A DNA stretch of 64,000 nt from Stagonosporopsis chrysanthemi (taxonomy: Eukaryota > Ascomycota > Dothideomycetes > Pleosporales > Didymellaceae): contig JAFISE010000055.1 of the NCBI GenBank assembly GCA_022560025.1, forward strand, positions 62,001 through 126,000. The letters run 5' to 3'. Position 1 is the stretch's first letter. Every line of letters starts with the position of its first letter. The translations under genes were made by a program, and so were the position numbers. The notes under the pieces are model-generated. The model ran no database searches and was not told where the DNA came from. It saw nothing but the letters and a program-made list of their open reading frames with translations. This document shows, in pieces, positions 34,873-45,902 of this stretch.

Positions 34873-36674
34873 ATGGTGGAAGCAGCAGAGGGAAACCCCA
34901 CGACGTGGAAGTTCACACAGTGAGTCGCCTCCCAGCAGACATTAGCGACAGGACAGTTGGCGAGTCCTGTCTACAGCTTGTCGCGTGCTTGTATTGCCTC
35001 CGGGCTGCTGATCAGGATGGCACTGACCCTGCTAGGTGCTTCGGTGACAAGGGTGATGTCGAAGACATAACAGAAGGTACGTCACTGGCACCCCGCCACT
35101 TCTAGCAAAACTTTGCGGCGGGATATTCCAAAGCGCAAAGGCTGACGTGAATCCCCAGCGGACATCATTTCCACCGTTGAGTTCGACCAGACGGGTAACT
35201 ACTTGGCGACTGGTGACAAGGGCGGTCGTGTGGTCCTGTTTGAGAGAAACGAGACTGTACGTGCAGCTGGCTCAAGTTTTTGTCGAGTTGACAACTAACG
35301 GCCCCCTAGAAGAAGACTTGCGAATACAAGTTCCACACCGAGTTTCAATCGCACGAGCCCGAGTTCGACTACCTCAAGTCTCTCGAGATTGAGGAGAAGA
35401 TCAACAAGATCAAATGGTGTCGCCGCCAGAATGCATCGCATTACCTCCTTTCAACAAACGACAAGACAATCAAGCTCTGGAAGGTCTTTGAGAAGTCCCT
35501 GAAAGTTGTGGCGGAAAACAACTTATCACATGAGTTGACACCCGGAGGTGGGGTTGCTGGTGGAGGCGGTCCTGTCAGGAACCCAAATGCACACTTCCGT
35601 ACCGCCACCGATCTAAAACTCCCTCGCCTCACTCATCACGATACCGTTGTTGCCGCTGTACCACGGAAGACATACGCCAACGCACACGCCTATCACATCA
35701 ACAGCATATCGGTGAACAGCGATGGAGAGACGTTTATTAGCAGCGATGATCTTCGAATCAACCTCTGGAACCTGAACATCCAGGACCAGAGTTTCAACAT
35801 CGTCGACATCAAGCCCGCCAATATGGAGGAACTCACAGAAGTCATAACGGCAGCGGAGTTCCATCCAATTAGCTGCAACTGGTTTATGTATGCCAGTTCC
35901 AAGGGTACGATCAAGTTGGCGGATATGCGCGAGAGTGCCTTGTGCGACCAGCACGCAAAACGTGAGTTACTACATACTCTTGCGGGCAGCATGGTCTTGA
36001 CTGACCATTTATAGAATTTGAGCAAGAAGAGGACCCATCCTCTCGCTCTTTCTTCTCTGAGATCATCTCTTCGATATCCGATGTTCGATTCTCGCACGAT
36101 GGCCGCTACATCCTCTCACGCGACTACCTGACCGTAAAGATCTGGGATGTAAACATGGAGCGGACTCCTGTGAAGACTATCCCAATCCACGAACACCTAC
36201 GGCCTAGGCTCTGTGATACATATGAGAACGACAGCATCTTCGACAAGTTCGAAGTTGTGTTCTCTGGTGACGCCAAGAATGTCATGACTGGCAGCTACAA
36301 CAACAACTTCATGATCTACCCATCGGATCCTGAGAAGGATACTGAGGTTGTACTACAGGCTGACAAGTCCGCTTTCAAGGCCAAGAAGGTTGGCATTCCA
36401 ACACCGATGAACTCGTCAACAAGCCCGAACGGCGGAAAGAAGGGCGGCTCAAGAGCTGGCAGCCCTGCCGCTGGTGCGGCTGGGCAAGGACAGCGCATGA
36501 GGAAAGAGACGGATGCTGACCAGATCGACTTCAACAAGAAGATTCTGCATATGAGCTGGCATCCATTCGAGGACAGCATTGCGATTGCAGCAACGAACAA
36601 CGTGAGTACAGATTCAAGCTTATTATTTCGATATACTAACGCACGCTCAGCTCTTCGTCTTCTCGGCGTTGTAA
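34873..36674 (+). CDS. CDC55: PP2A regulatory subunit B/B55 (Cdc55 type)
   Basis: Six exons, 34873-34919, 35036-35076, 35159-35256, 35310-35961, 36015-36601 and 36651-36674, give 482 residues. The first two exons are tiny (WKFTQCFGDKGDVEDITE). The last encodes only LFVFSAL. WD40 landmarks are DIISTVEFDQTGNYLATGDKGGRVVLFER, HEPEFDYLKSLEIEEKINKIKWC, LLSTNDKTIKLWKV, INSISVNSDGETFISSDDLRINLWNL, GTIKLADMRESALCD and NVMTGSYNNNFMIYP. These are diagnostic of B55. Two low-complexity inserts, GGGVAGGGG and a Lys/Gly/Ser/Ala stretch before the last blade, are larger than in animals. The subunit directs PP2A to mitotic and morphogenetic substrates. The symbol follows the yeast ortholog. Confidence 0.95.
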
Positions 36675-37505
36675 GGACCTCTAGAACACGGCGCGGTTGA
36701 TCTTGCAGGGACACTAGCCAAACAGGAGCACTCGCTTGCTTCTCCCTTGTTGATCTATTCCTCCTTATTCCTTTCTTCGTCACTGGCGATGTCCAGTGCA
36801 ATGGCGCCAGGAAGGTAGAATTGAGCCATGCATAGTAAAGGGTGCTGGAGTCTGAACGACTGATGACGTGACGCGCAATTCAAGGCATGAGATGACTGCA
36901 TTAGATTGGAACACCACGTTAATTGACCAGTGGTGAATAACAAAATAATCAAAACACGCCCATTCAACGATTGCTTAGTGATGGTGCCTTTGAATGAAGC
37001 CCTTCTATCATTCCAAGACCAATCCAATCGAGTACAGGCTGCGGATTTGATGCCAATATGATTCGCATTGCATGTGTTTTCGCGTAGACCTACATATGCC
37101 CACGTGCTCGCATTGACCCTGTTCAGCCCTATGGAGCCTCACTGCGGCCGCTAGTCGCAAGGCTCTAGTAGTACCGAACCTCCACGTCGACAGTCCGGAG
37201 CCCATACGCCCATCATTCAGCCATAAGGACCATGTCTTTCTGTTAATCTCGTCGCAACCACCGAGGATTCGCTATCTTCTGTGAGTGCTGAATTGTTCTT
37301 CTTGGTTGAGTTTCTCATCTTGCGCGTCACGATTCGTTGCATCTTCGTGACATTGTGCGCTCCCCTACACATGCTCCAGAGAATACAACTTGCGCAATGT
37401 GATACTGATAGCTTTTAGCCGTGTCCTAAACGACTCGTTGTACTTGTCTCGAAGCTTTACGAGGCCATCAATCAGGTTCTTCTTCCATTATTCACTCGTG
37501 TCGTC
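36675..37505. other. Intergenic
   Basis: 3' UTR of the PP2A B gene followed by the promoter and leader of the nucleotide-sugar transporter gene. A T-rich pyrimidine tract lies at ~37.3-37.5 kb. No gene seen. Confidence 0.55.
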
Positions 37506-38698
37506 ATGGCGGCTCTCGCGTCCATCATCAGCAGCTTTTCGCTCATTTTCGGAGGTTGCTGCGCCAATGTAAGGAACTGAACCCAATGACAACTTCGGAC
37601 TGACAAACCACAGGTTTATTGCTTAGAAGCTATTGTTAAGTAGGACATCTCACACAACGGCTGATCCGCACGTGTTCTGACATACCACCAGGCAGGAACC
37701 TGACAGCGGTCTGTTGATTACACTTTTCCAATTCGTCTTTACATGTTTGTCGACTTTACATTACCAATTTGATCCGAATGGCCGCTATTTCTTGCGACCT
37801 TCACCGGTACCGTTTCGCAAATGGGTCACAAGTGCCGTATTGTTCTTCATGGTCAACATGATGAACAATTGGGCATTTGCATTCAACATCTCTGTCCCTG
37901 TCCACATCATCCTTAGGAGTTTTGGCAGTGTGACTACAATGGCAGCGGGGTATCTTCGTGGAAAGAAATACACCCCTCTGCAAATCTTCTCTGTTGCCGT
38001 CCTGACCATGGGCGTCATGGTGTCTGCTTGGGCAGATGCGTCGTCGAAGGTACGACGCTCACTCGTATCCCGCATAAATATTCTAACAACGGCAGGGCAA
38101 GACGAACACTACCAACGTCGACCCGAACAAAGCATCGTTTGAAGCCGGACTGCTTGTCCTCCTCGTTGCTCAGCTGTTGTCCGCATACATGGGCGCTTAT
38201 GTCGAGGATGTTTACCGCGACCATGGCAAGGACTGGAAGGCCAACTTGTTCTACTCACATCTTCTGTCCATCCCGATGTTTACAGCTTTTGCACCCACGC
38301 TCAATGCGCAATTTTCGCGTCTGCAATCCTCGCATTCTTTCCAAATTCCCCCCAGCGTGGCCGCTACTCTACCACCAACTTTGACCAAGCTACTCGCGTC
38401 AACGTCTCAACATGTCATCTATCTTCTCGCCAACGCGATTACGCAGCTGCTCTGCATCACCGGTGTCAATATTCTAAGCGCCAACACGTCAGCAGTTACT
38501 GTCACAATAGTACTGAACATCAGGAAGCTAGTCAGTTTCATGCTAAGCATCTGGCTTTTTGGCAATCAAATGGGTGGGCTCATGAAGGTCGGTGCTGTAC
38601 TGGTGTTCGGTGCCGGTGGGCTGTATGGATATGAAACTACTTACAGAATCCCACAGAAGAGGAAGCTACAAGCAGGAAAGGGGAAGAAGGGACAATGA
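37506..38698 (+). CDS. YEA4: UDP-N-acetylglucosamine transporter (Yea4/SLC35B type)
   Basis: Four exons, 37506-37568, 37614-37639, 37692-38049 and 38096-38698, give 349 residues. The second exon is only 26 nt. Introns are 45-52 nt. About ten hydrophobic segments begin with ASIISSFSLIFGGCCANVYCLEAIV. Family landmarks are LLITLFQFVFTCLSTL, NNWAFAFNISVPVHIILRSFGSV, GYLRGKKYTPLQIFSVAVLTMGVMVSAW, TSAVTVTIVLNIRKLVSFMLSIWLFGN and a basic C-terminus with KGKKGQ. These match Yea4-like and SLC35B4-like carriers, which exchange UDP-GlcNAc (sometimes UDP-xylose) for UMP in the ER or Golgi. Substrate preference is inferred from the family. Confidence 0.9.
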
Positions 38699-39202
38699 AA
38701 TTATGCGGCGGTATGCTCGAGGCGAAGTACATTTAGACTAAGCGTTGGTCTGGGCCAGAAGAGCTTCAATGTGTAGGAGCACAAACAGATGTGCAGATAG
38801 AGAGCTGTTGTAGACTACACGAGAACGGTGGTTTGGGGAAATGCTTCGCAGATTTTGCATCCCTCGAGATATTGTGGCTGAAAGAGAACACCAATGGTGA
38901 ATGCAGGTGGTCTGGACGCCTCGTCCCTCAAGGGGCCTGCAAGGAGCTGAGAGGGGGGGACGCGGCGGTGCGGCCCCCCGATTTGGGCCAATCATTGCGC
39001 GAACCTCAACCAGCTGGAGGTGGGCCGCACTAACGCGGGATCTCCTTACACGAAAGCTGGCGATCTGGCTTTCCGACCTTCAATTCACGTTCCTTTCTCC
39101 AACTCATCTTTCTTTGGGATTGTTTGCGCGGGGTGAGTCTTCTACAGCTTCGGCGATGCATCTTGGCGCATCATACTGACACTGCATCCAGATTGATACA
39201 TC
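38699..39202. other. Intergenic, PMT4 promoter and leader
   Basis: No gene. A G-run followed by a C-run at 38951-38979 could form a GC-rich hairpin ~225 bp upstream of the PMT4 start. A T/C-rich leader precedes the ATG. Confidence 0.5.
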
Positions 39203-41604
39203 ATGTCTTCCCCCGCCGGCGTGAGGCAGCGCGCTGCGAAAGATGGCAAGAAGCGCTCTACATCACCAAATCCACTTTCAACAACAGAGGTCGTCTCTGA
39301 TAAAGCCGCCAACTTCCTCGAGAAGGCCAAACCTTACAAGTCGCGACAGAAGCAATCAGAATGGGACTACAAGCTCGCAATCACAATCATGACGGCGCTT
39401 GCGTTCATCACAAGGTTCTGGGGCATCTCGCATCCTGATCAGGTCGTCTTTGATGAAGTGCACTTTGGAAAGGTACGTTTGTAGCACTCAATGCCTGCTG
39501 CCAGTTGGACAGCTATCCCAAGCTCGAGAGAAGCTAACAGAAAGCACAGTTTGCTTCATACTACCTGCAACGAACCTACTTCTTCGATGTCCACCCCCCT
39601 CTTGGAAAGCTTCTCTTCGCCTTCGCGGGCTGGCTCGTTGGCTACAAGGGCGAGTTCCTTTTCGAAAATATCGGTGATTCTTACATCACAAACCACGTTC
39701 CCTATGTCGCATACCGTGCTATGCCCGCCTCCCTCGGCGCGCTTACTGTTCCCATTGTCTTCCTTATCATGTGGGAGTCCGGATACTCCCTGCCAGCTTG
39801 CGTCACAGCTTCTGGTCTCATGCTTCTCGACAATGCACACATCGGACAGACACGCCTGATTCTGCTCGACGCATCGCTTATCTTTTTCATGGCCCTTTCA
39901 GTCCTCGCATACATTCGATTTTACAAGCTGCGACACGCACCTTTCAGCCGCAAATGGTGGAAGTGGCTGCTCTGCACCGGCATTAGCCTGAGTTGCGTCA
40001 TCTCCATCAAGTATGTGGGTGTCTTCACCTTCTTCTCGATCGGTGTACCAGTCATGATCGATTTGTGGGACTTGATGGACGTCAAGCGCCGCCAGGGCGC
40101 ATTGTCCCTTCCTGAGTTCGGCAAGCACTTCGCCGCTCGTGTCGTGGGCCTTGTTATTGTTCCCTTCTTCCTCTACCTGTTCTGGTTCCAGGTCCACTTC
40201 ACCATTCTCAACAGATCTGGTCCCGGTGACGACTTCATGACACCCGAGTTCCAGGAGACCTTGAGCGACAACGTCATGACTCTCCAGTCTGTCGGCATCA
40301 ATTACTACGACACAATTACCCTGCGTCACAAGGAGACGAAGGTCTATCTTCACAGCCACGCCGACCGCTACCCACTCCGCTACGATGATGGCCGTGTCTC
40401 TTCCCAGGGACAACAGGTCACTGGCTACCCCCACAACGACACCAACAACCACTGGCAGGTTCTCCCTGCAAAGGAGCTTCCGAGTGAGCTTGGTCAGCGC
40501 GTCAAGATTGGTGACGTTATCCGTCTGCGCCACCTTGTCACCGATTCTGTCCTTCTCACCCACGATGTTGCGTCTCCTTACTACCCGACCAACCAAGAGT
40601 TCACCACGGCGCCCAAAGACGAGGCTACTGCTGCGAAATACAACGATACTCTGTTCGAAATCAAGGTCGAGAAGGGCAAGGGTGACTTCAAGACTATGTC
40701 TACCCACTTCAAGCTCATTCACGTGCCGACCAAGGTAGCTATGTGGACTCATACTAAGCCTCTTCCTGAGTGGGCCTACAAGCAGGCTGAAATCAACGGC
40801 AACAAGAATATCCAACAGTCGAGCAATGTGTGGTATGTTGATGACATTCCTTCTCTGGCCACAGAAGATGCGCGCAACAAAAAAGAGGTGAAGCAGGTGA
40901 AGCACCTAAGCTTCCTCCGAAAGTGGGTCGAGCTCCAACGTGCTATGTTCTACCACAACAACGCTTTGACTAGCTCCCACCCGTACGCCTCTCAACCCAT
41001 CTCCTGGCCCTTCCTTCTTCGTGGTGTTTCTTTCTGGACACACAACGATACTCGCGAGCAGATTTACTTCCTGGGCAACCCAGTGGGATGGTGGCTTGCC
41101 TCTTCGCTCCTCGCCGTTTTTGCCGGCATCATCGGTGCTGATCAGTTGGCTCTGCGCCGTGGCATGGATGCCCTCGATGATCGCACTCGTTCTCGTCTAT
41201 ATAACTCGACAGGATTCTTTTTCCTCACCTGGGCCGCTCACTACATCCCATTCTACATCATGGGCCGTCAGCTGTTCCTCCACCACTACCTTCCAGCCCA
41301 TCTTGCGTCGTGTCTTGTTACTGGAGCTCTCGTTGAGTTCATCTTCTGCATCGAGCCCCAGGATCCTCTTACCCCTGGTACTCCTGCCGAGAAGGGACAC
41401 CGCAGGACCCGATCTCGCCCTGTCCGCGAGCGTGTCGCAACCGCGAGCCAGCTTGGAAGCTGGATTGCTGCTGGCGTCATCCTTGCCGGAACTCTTTGGT
41501 GCTTCCTCTTCTTTGCGCCGCTCACCTACGGCAAGCCAGGTCTTTCGGTTGAGCAGGTCCAGGCTAGGAAGTGGCTCGGTTATGACTTGCACTTCGCCAA
41601 ATAG
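39203..41604 (+). CDS. PMT4: Dolichyl-phosphate-mannose protein O-mannosyltransferase, PMT4 type
   Basis: Two exons, 39203-39472 and 39550-41604, give 774 residues (yeast Pmt4 is 762). The first luminal loop has HPDQVVFDEVHFGK (catalytic D84-E85) and FASYYLQRTYFFDVHPPLGK. The wording VVFDEVHFGKFASYYL separates PMT4 from PMT1 and PMT2. MIR repeats follow, beginning INYYDTITLRHKETKVYLHSH and continuing through VIRLRHLVTDSVLLTHD and FKLIHVPTKVAMWTH. The C-terminal membrane block ends with YLPAHLASCLVTGALVEF and TYGKPGLSVEQV. It transfers mannose from Dol-P-Man to Ser/Thr of secretory and membrane proteins in the ER, and PMT4 homologs act as homodimers. The symbol is by orthology; Aspergillus calls it pmtC. 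Confidence 0.94.
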
Positions 41605-41949
41605 ATGACGATTGCTGCAGTTGGCGATGCACCAGTTGGTCTTGGTGCTAGCTCGTTGGTGCAAATCTTTCTTGATCCATTTCATTAGGGTAGAGCCGTT
41701 CAGCGTGGGGTGTCAGTACTATGATCCTGCCCTCTCCGCTCAGCTTCTCCGAATTCTCCTTTTGTCTCACTCTCTAGGTCTTCTAACCACAATTGTTTAC
41801 TGGCTATGTGGATAGCTAGACCAAAAATGTACGATTGTCAGTTGACGAAACTTCAATTACCACTTTCTGGCACTTTAGTATCATTTCGTGAACACAATCC
41901 AAGTGTCTTCCATGATGACACTCATCTCGTGTAGTGGACTGTGTCCTCC
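41605..41949. other. Intergenic between convergent genes
   Basis: Two 3' UTRs meet in 345 bp. Nothing else seen. Confidence 0.6.
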
Positions 41950-44316
41950 TTAGAGCTGAAGGATACCCAGCCCCCTTTTCTTCCCTTCATGACCTGACTC
42001 CACCACCGTCTGCATTGCGCCAGTCTTCCTTGGTCCTATCTCCTCAACCGTCAGCATAGCTCGAAACCCGTCAGCATAGTTCACCGCCGGGTCGAGGCTG
42101 AAATCCAGCTCTCTCAACGCCGGACTCTTCCCCGGCACCCAGAGAATAGGCAGATCCTTCAACTTCCTCTCATCCGTGAGCGGGATATCCGCCTCCAGAT
42201 CCGTCCACGCGCGATACCCTTCACCCTCATACGCTCGCCGCTGTAACTGCCACACGCCATCCTGGATCCAGCGATCGATGCGCGGACCCAGCGCGCGCCG
42301 GAAGCGCGTCAGAAAGATCATGATGCGGAGGATTGTGACGTCCAAGGTGACGAAGAAGACAGACACGGCGACGATGAAGGCAAGGCCGAAGACGTTGATG
42401 TTTCTGGAGGCTGTCAGCCACGTCAACGTGGAGGCATGCTGCAGGACTTACGCGACGTCACCTGATTTCCGCATCTTCTGCATCCGGCAGAGCTGCTTCT
42501 CGAACTCATTGCCTGGCCTGACGTGTACGCCTGCTGCTGTGTCTCTGTTCTCGGGGCCGATGGCGTAGTCGAGGAAAGCGACCTGTAGCGAAGCGAGAAT
42601 CTGACGCTGCCAGCGTGTTAATTCGCGGACCCATTGGTCGTCTGGGAGACCCTCCTTTCGATCCGGGTTCTCGAGTGAGCCGGCCAGGAGATCGGTTGGT
42701 ACTGTAGCCATGTTGAAGACGTATGATGAGGTTGCGAGCAGTCTCAGAATGGTGCGTTGGATGCCGTTTGCACCTGGAAACATGCTGAAATCGATGTTTT
42801 CTGGGAGTGGGAGACTTCCAAGATAGACACTGAGAGGAAGTTCATTCAGATCTGTGCAGTAATCTTCTCTGTTTGGTCGTGAGAAGCAGAACTGGTACTG
42901 ATTTATGTGAGCTTGAAACCGGTGCCAATCCCGCGCAATGCTTACCTGATCTTTACATCCCATGAACTGGCCCGCTTGGTTCGAGATGTATACCGGTTTC
43001 TTGATAACCTCGCCCCCAGCATTCGCGAATGTTCCATCTACAGGCACAGTAGCATTGAAAAGCGGGTCGTTGACTGGACTGTTATAGGCGACGGAGTTGG
43101 ACCCTACATATATGAGGATAAGCGTACTGTTCTCACGCTTAATATCTGAAATGGGCGAGAAGCTGCTAATAACGGGTGCTTCAGGGTTGCTGTAGTTATA
43201 GAAGGTGCTTAAATATTCAGTACAGTGATGCAGTACTGTACGCTTGACTTACTGCAATGTGTAATCCTCCAGGTAGTAGGCTCCGTTTAGATCAATCCCA
43301 AGCGTCGTATTTGGAGTACCATTTGGAAATCTCGTACCATATTGGAACTTGAGAGACAGTGGGGTCGCTGAGACATTGTTCTTCGGTTCGCCACCGTCGG
43401 TAATACTGTCGAATACGCCCTGTACGTATGGTCGCTTGAAGGCTAGAATTCCGCATGTAGTCCGCTTACGGAACTGTACAGCATCTGAAGCTGGTAGATC
43501 AAGGCCAAAGGCAGGACCTACATTGAGAAGGCCTGTGTCAAACTCGATACCAGGAGTATCTTGGCAAACGTCTTTACCCAATGGACAGGGTACTCTGCGC
43601 GTCTTGAAATTTAGCTCCCTCTGCACTAAAACGTTGCAAGCAGCAGGCAGTGTTGCGTTCGTTGTTGCTGTGTTGTAACACTGGCTGGCGTACGGCGCGG
43701 ATGCAGCCTTCACTGGATAGACATACTCGTTCGCGAAGATACGTTGGATTGACGCCCAGCCACAGTCGGGGCTATCAACCAAGACAACGATGTTCCTGGA
43801 GTCAACAACGAGTGATGAGAATACACTAGCAGCGCCGCTGGCCGTAACAAATAGCAATGCTACTAATAAGAGGACAAGCGACCGGAGAAGAGGACGGGCA
43901 CCTCTCTTTCTCCAAGCCCACCATAGCTTGACGGTGTCAGTCATGACAGCACTTGGAGTTGGTAGCGTGCGTAGCAATGCTTGTTGTTGTCTAAACAATG
44001 CGTCTGTTGACTTTCCATTGGCGCGCATCTGATGGATCATGAACGTGACGAGGTGCCAGAGGTGGGCAGTGCCTGCAGACCGTCAATTGAGAGCACTTTG
44101 TAGCGCTAAGCAATCTGACCTATGGTGGAAAGAACGGCCAGTAAAGCTACGATGAGACTTCCGGTTCTCGTGTCTGTCGTGATTTTCTGGCCCAGTACGG
44201 CCCCGTCGTCAAGATCGGTCCTGAAAAAGGTCAGCATCACCAAAGCTACACTCAAATTAGATTTCAACCTACCATAGTCCGCGCTTCACAAACCTTGACT
44301 CCAGCTCAAGGGACAT
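41950..44316 (-). CDS. Uncharacterised fungal multi-pass membrane protein
   Basis: Six exons on the minus strand: 44273-44316, 44120-44220, 43253-44072, 42946-43207, 42452-42897 and 41950-42403. They give ~708 residues. The 48-nt intron at 42898-42945 is in frame without a stop and rests on GTAAGC, a CTCAC branch and CAG. Hydrophobic helices are LIVALLAVLSTIG, LLRSLVLLLVALLFVTASGAA and INVFGLAFIVAVSVFFVTLDVTILRIM. Between the second and third lies a ~430-residue segment with several Cys and N-glycosylation sequons (NATL, NVSA, NTTLG, NYS, NST), so it is probably luminal or extracellular. The cytosolic C-terminus ends GKKRGLGILQL. I do not recognise the family; the topology is inference. Confidence 0.75.
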
Positions 44317-45902
44317 GGCTGAGATGGTGATCTAATCGGTACTTTTGCAAGTTCGAACAGGTAAACAGTACATTGAAGGTACTCATGACTTCGCTGCATA
44401 AATGTAAGTGCTATTCAGTGCGGCACAGCAGATATCGTTTGCTTCGCGCCTCATGTAAGACCGAGCTGGGGATAACGTCCATCAACCTACACATTGTTGA
44501 CGAATGAAATTTTGCCAACATGCGTCTAATAACCTAGCCCGCATGTCGAGAAACTATGAAGAAGATATTCATAGCAGAGTTCAGGCAAAGGATCTTGAAT
44601 CTTCCGTATGCGGTCTAGTATCCTGACTGATATGGAAGTGAACATCGTTGGCTGGCGGTTATGTGTAACGGAAGCGCTTGGTGGGCGCTTAAATGCATGT
44701 ACAGCCGCTGCGTCGGCAAGGTTCTTCTGGGTCATTACGATATCGAAATGCTCTTAATCGTGCTTTGGATACACAGAATTCAGAGGAGAGTAAGTCCCAG
44801 TGCTCTTGAGTGCGTTGAAAAATATCATTAAGATCAATCATGATGACGTCGGGGCAAGACAGTAGAAAGAAGCCATCCGGTCTGAACGAACAGAGGTCGT
44901 TATTGCTTGTGTACGTCTCGGCAACAATTGTCCCAGTCTGTACAGTACGAACACCTGAAAACATATAGAAAACCACGTGCAATCCATCCTGACCGTTGCT
45001 GCACGTGCCCCTTTGCCTTACCTACGCTGACAGGGCTCTCCAGCATCAGCAACGAACAACCCAACATCTCAGGCACCAAGCAAGCAAACCCTCTACATGA
45101 CATCCTCGGCAACACAAGCCTTTACGTGGGCCACGCGTACTGTGCGACGCCTTCGCGGCCTCACGTCGAGCTCGAAGTTTCTGCTGTGCGAGTGGGGCAG
45201 CAAGGGGAGAAACGGTGGCGCGCTGGGAACGACAGCTGTTTGAGGTCCTGCCAATCGGCGGGTGCACGCGGCTGCGGGTTTTTAGATACCCACGTTGACG
45301 GCTGATGACAGACGCAAGGCTTGTGGTACGGGCCACGATTGCGATCTGCGTCTAGATCCTCAAGTGCAGACTTCTGAGCTCGCAATGTTGGCAGTCGATC
45401 GAACTCACCGTACAAGGGGGGGTCCATGAATGAATGAGAATACGAGCTGCCACACCGAAATTTCCGGAGATTTCTCAGTGGTCAGTACCTACTTCTAACA
45501 TATTCTATTGGTTCTCATGGGATCGACACCAACACTCGTATTCTCATTCATTCATGGACCCCCCTTGTACAAGGACCTGCAGATCGCGCTGTGCATGAAT
45601 AAACTTCTTCTTCGTCGGTTGGACGGTCTTACGAGCTGTACACAGTATGTTTCGTACAGCTTGCTTCATCTATTGACTTTCTACTTCGCGAAGAATCAAT
45701 GCATACATACACTGTGAAGTATGAACGTCGAATATTAATTCATCCACCACATGCCTGACATAAAGAGATCTTGAATGTAGAAACCACGCCATGATTGATA
45801 AAATTATTAGGCTACACTTGGGTAGGAAATGCCCTAGGAGACCTTTCGCACTGTGCTCAACGACAAATGGGTATCATGTCAACCGCTACAGATAGCAACG
45901 CT
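44317..45902. other. Intergenic region containing an inverted repeat
   Basis: 1.6 kb with no convincing gene. Minus frames at 44.5-45.4 kb are short and mutually overlapping. The one clear structure is the inverted repeat at 45410-45570, listed separately. The protease 3' UTR occupies the right edge. Confidence 0.5.
45410..45570. repeat. Inverted repeat, 37/36-nt arms with 88-nt spacer
   Basis: The left arm 45410-45446 (starts GTACAAGG, ends AATACGAG) is the reverse complement of the right arm 45535-45570, apart from one base in a homopolymer (seven G versus six C). The match stops abruptly at both the outer and inner ends. The element is ~161 bp and could fold into a long hairpin. It has no open frame. 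A small MITE-like element, or a transcribed hairpin, are both possible. No convincing target-site duplication was seen. Confidence 0.85.

Noticed and set aside
39898..40905. 335-residue minus-strand frame
   Set aside because: Antisense shadow of PMT4.
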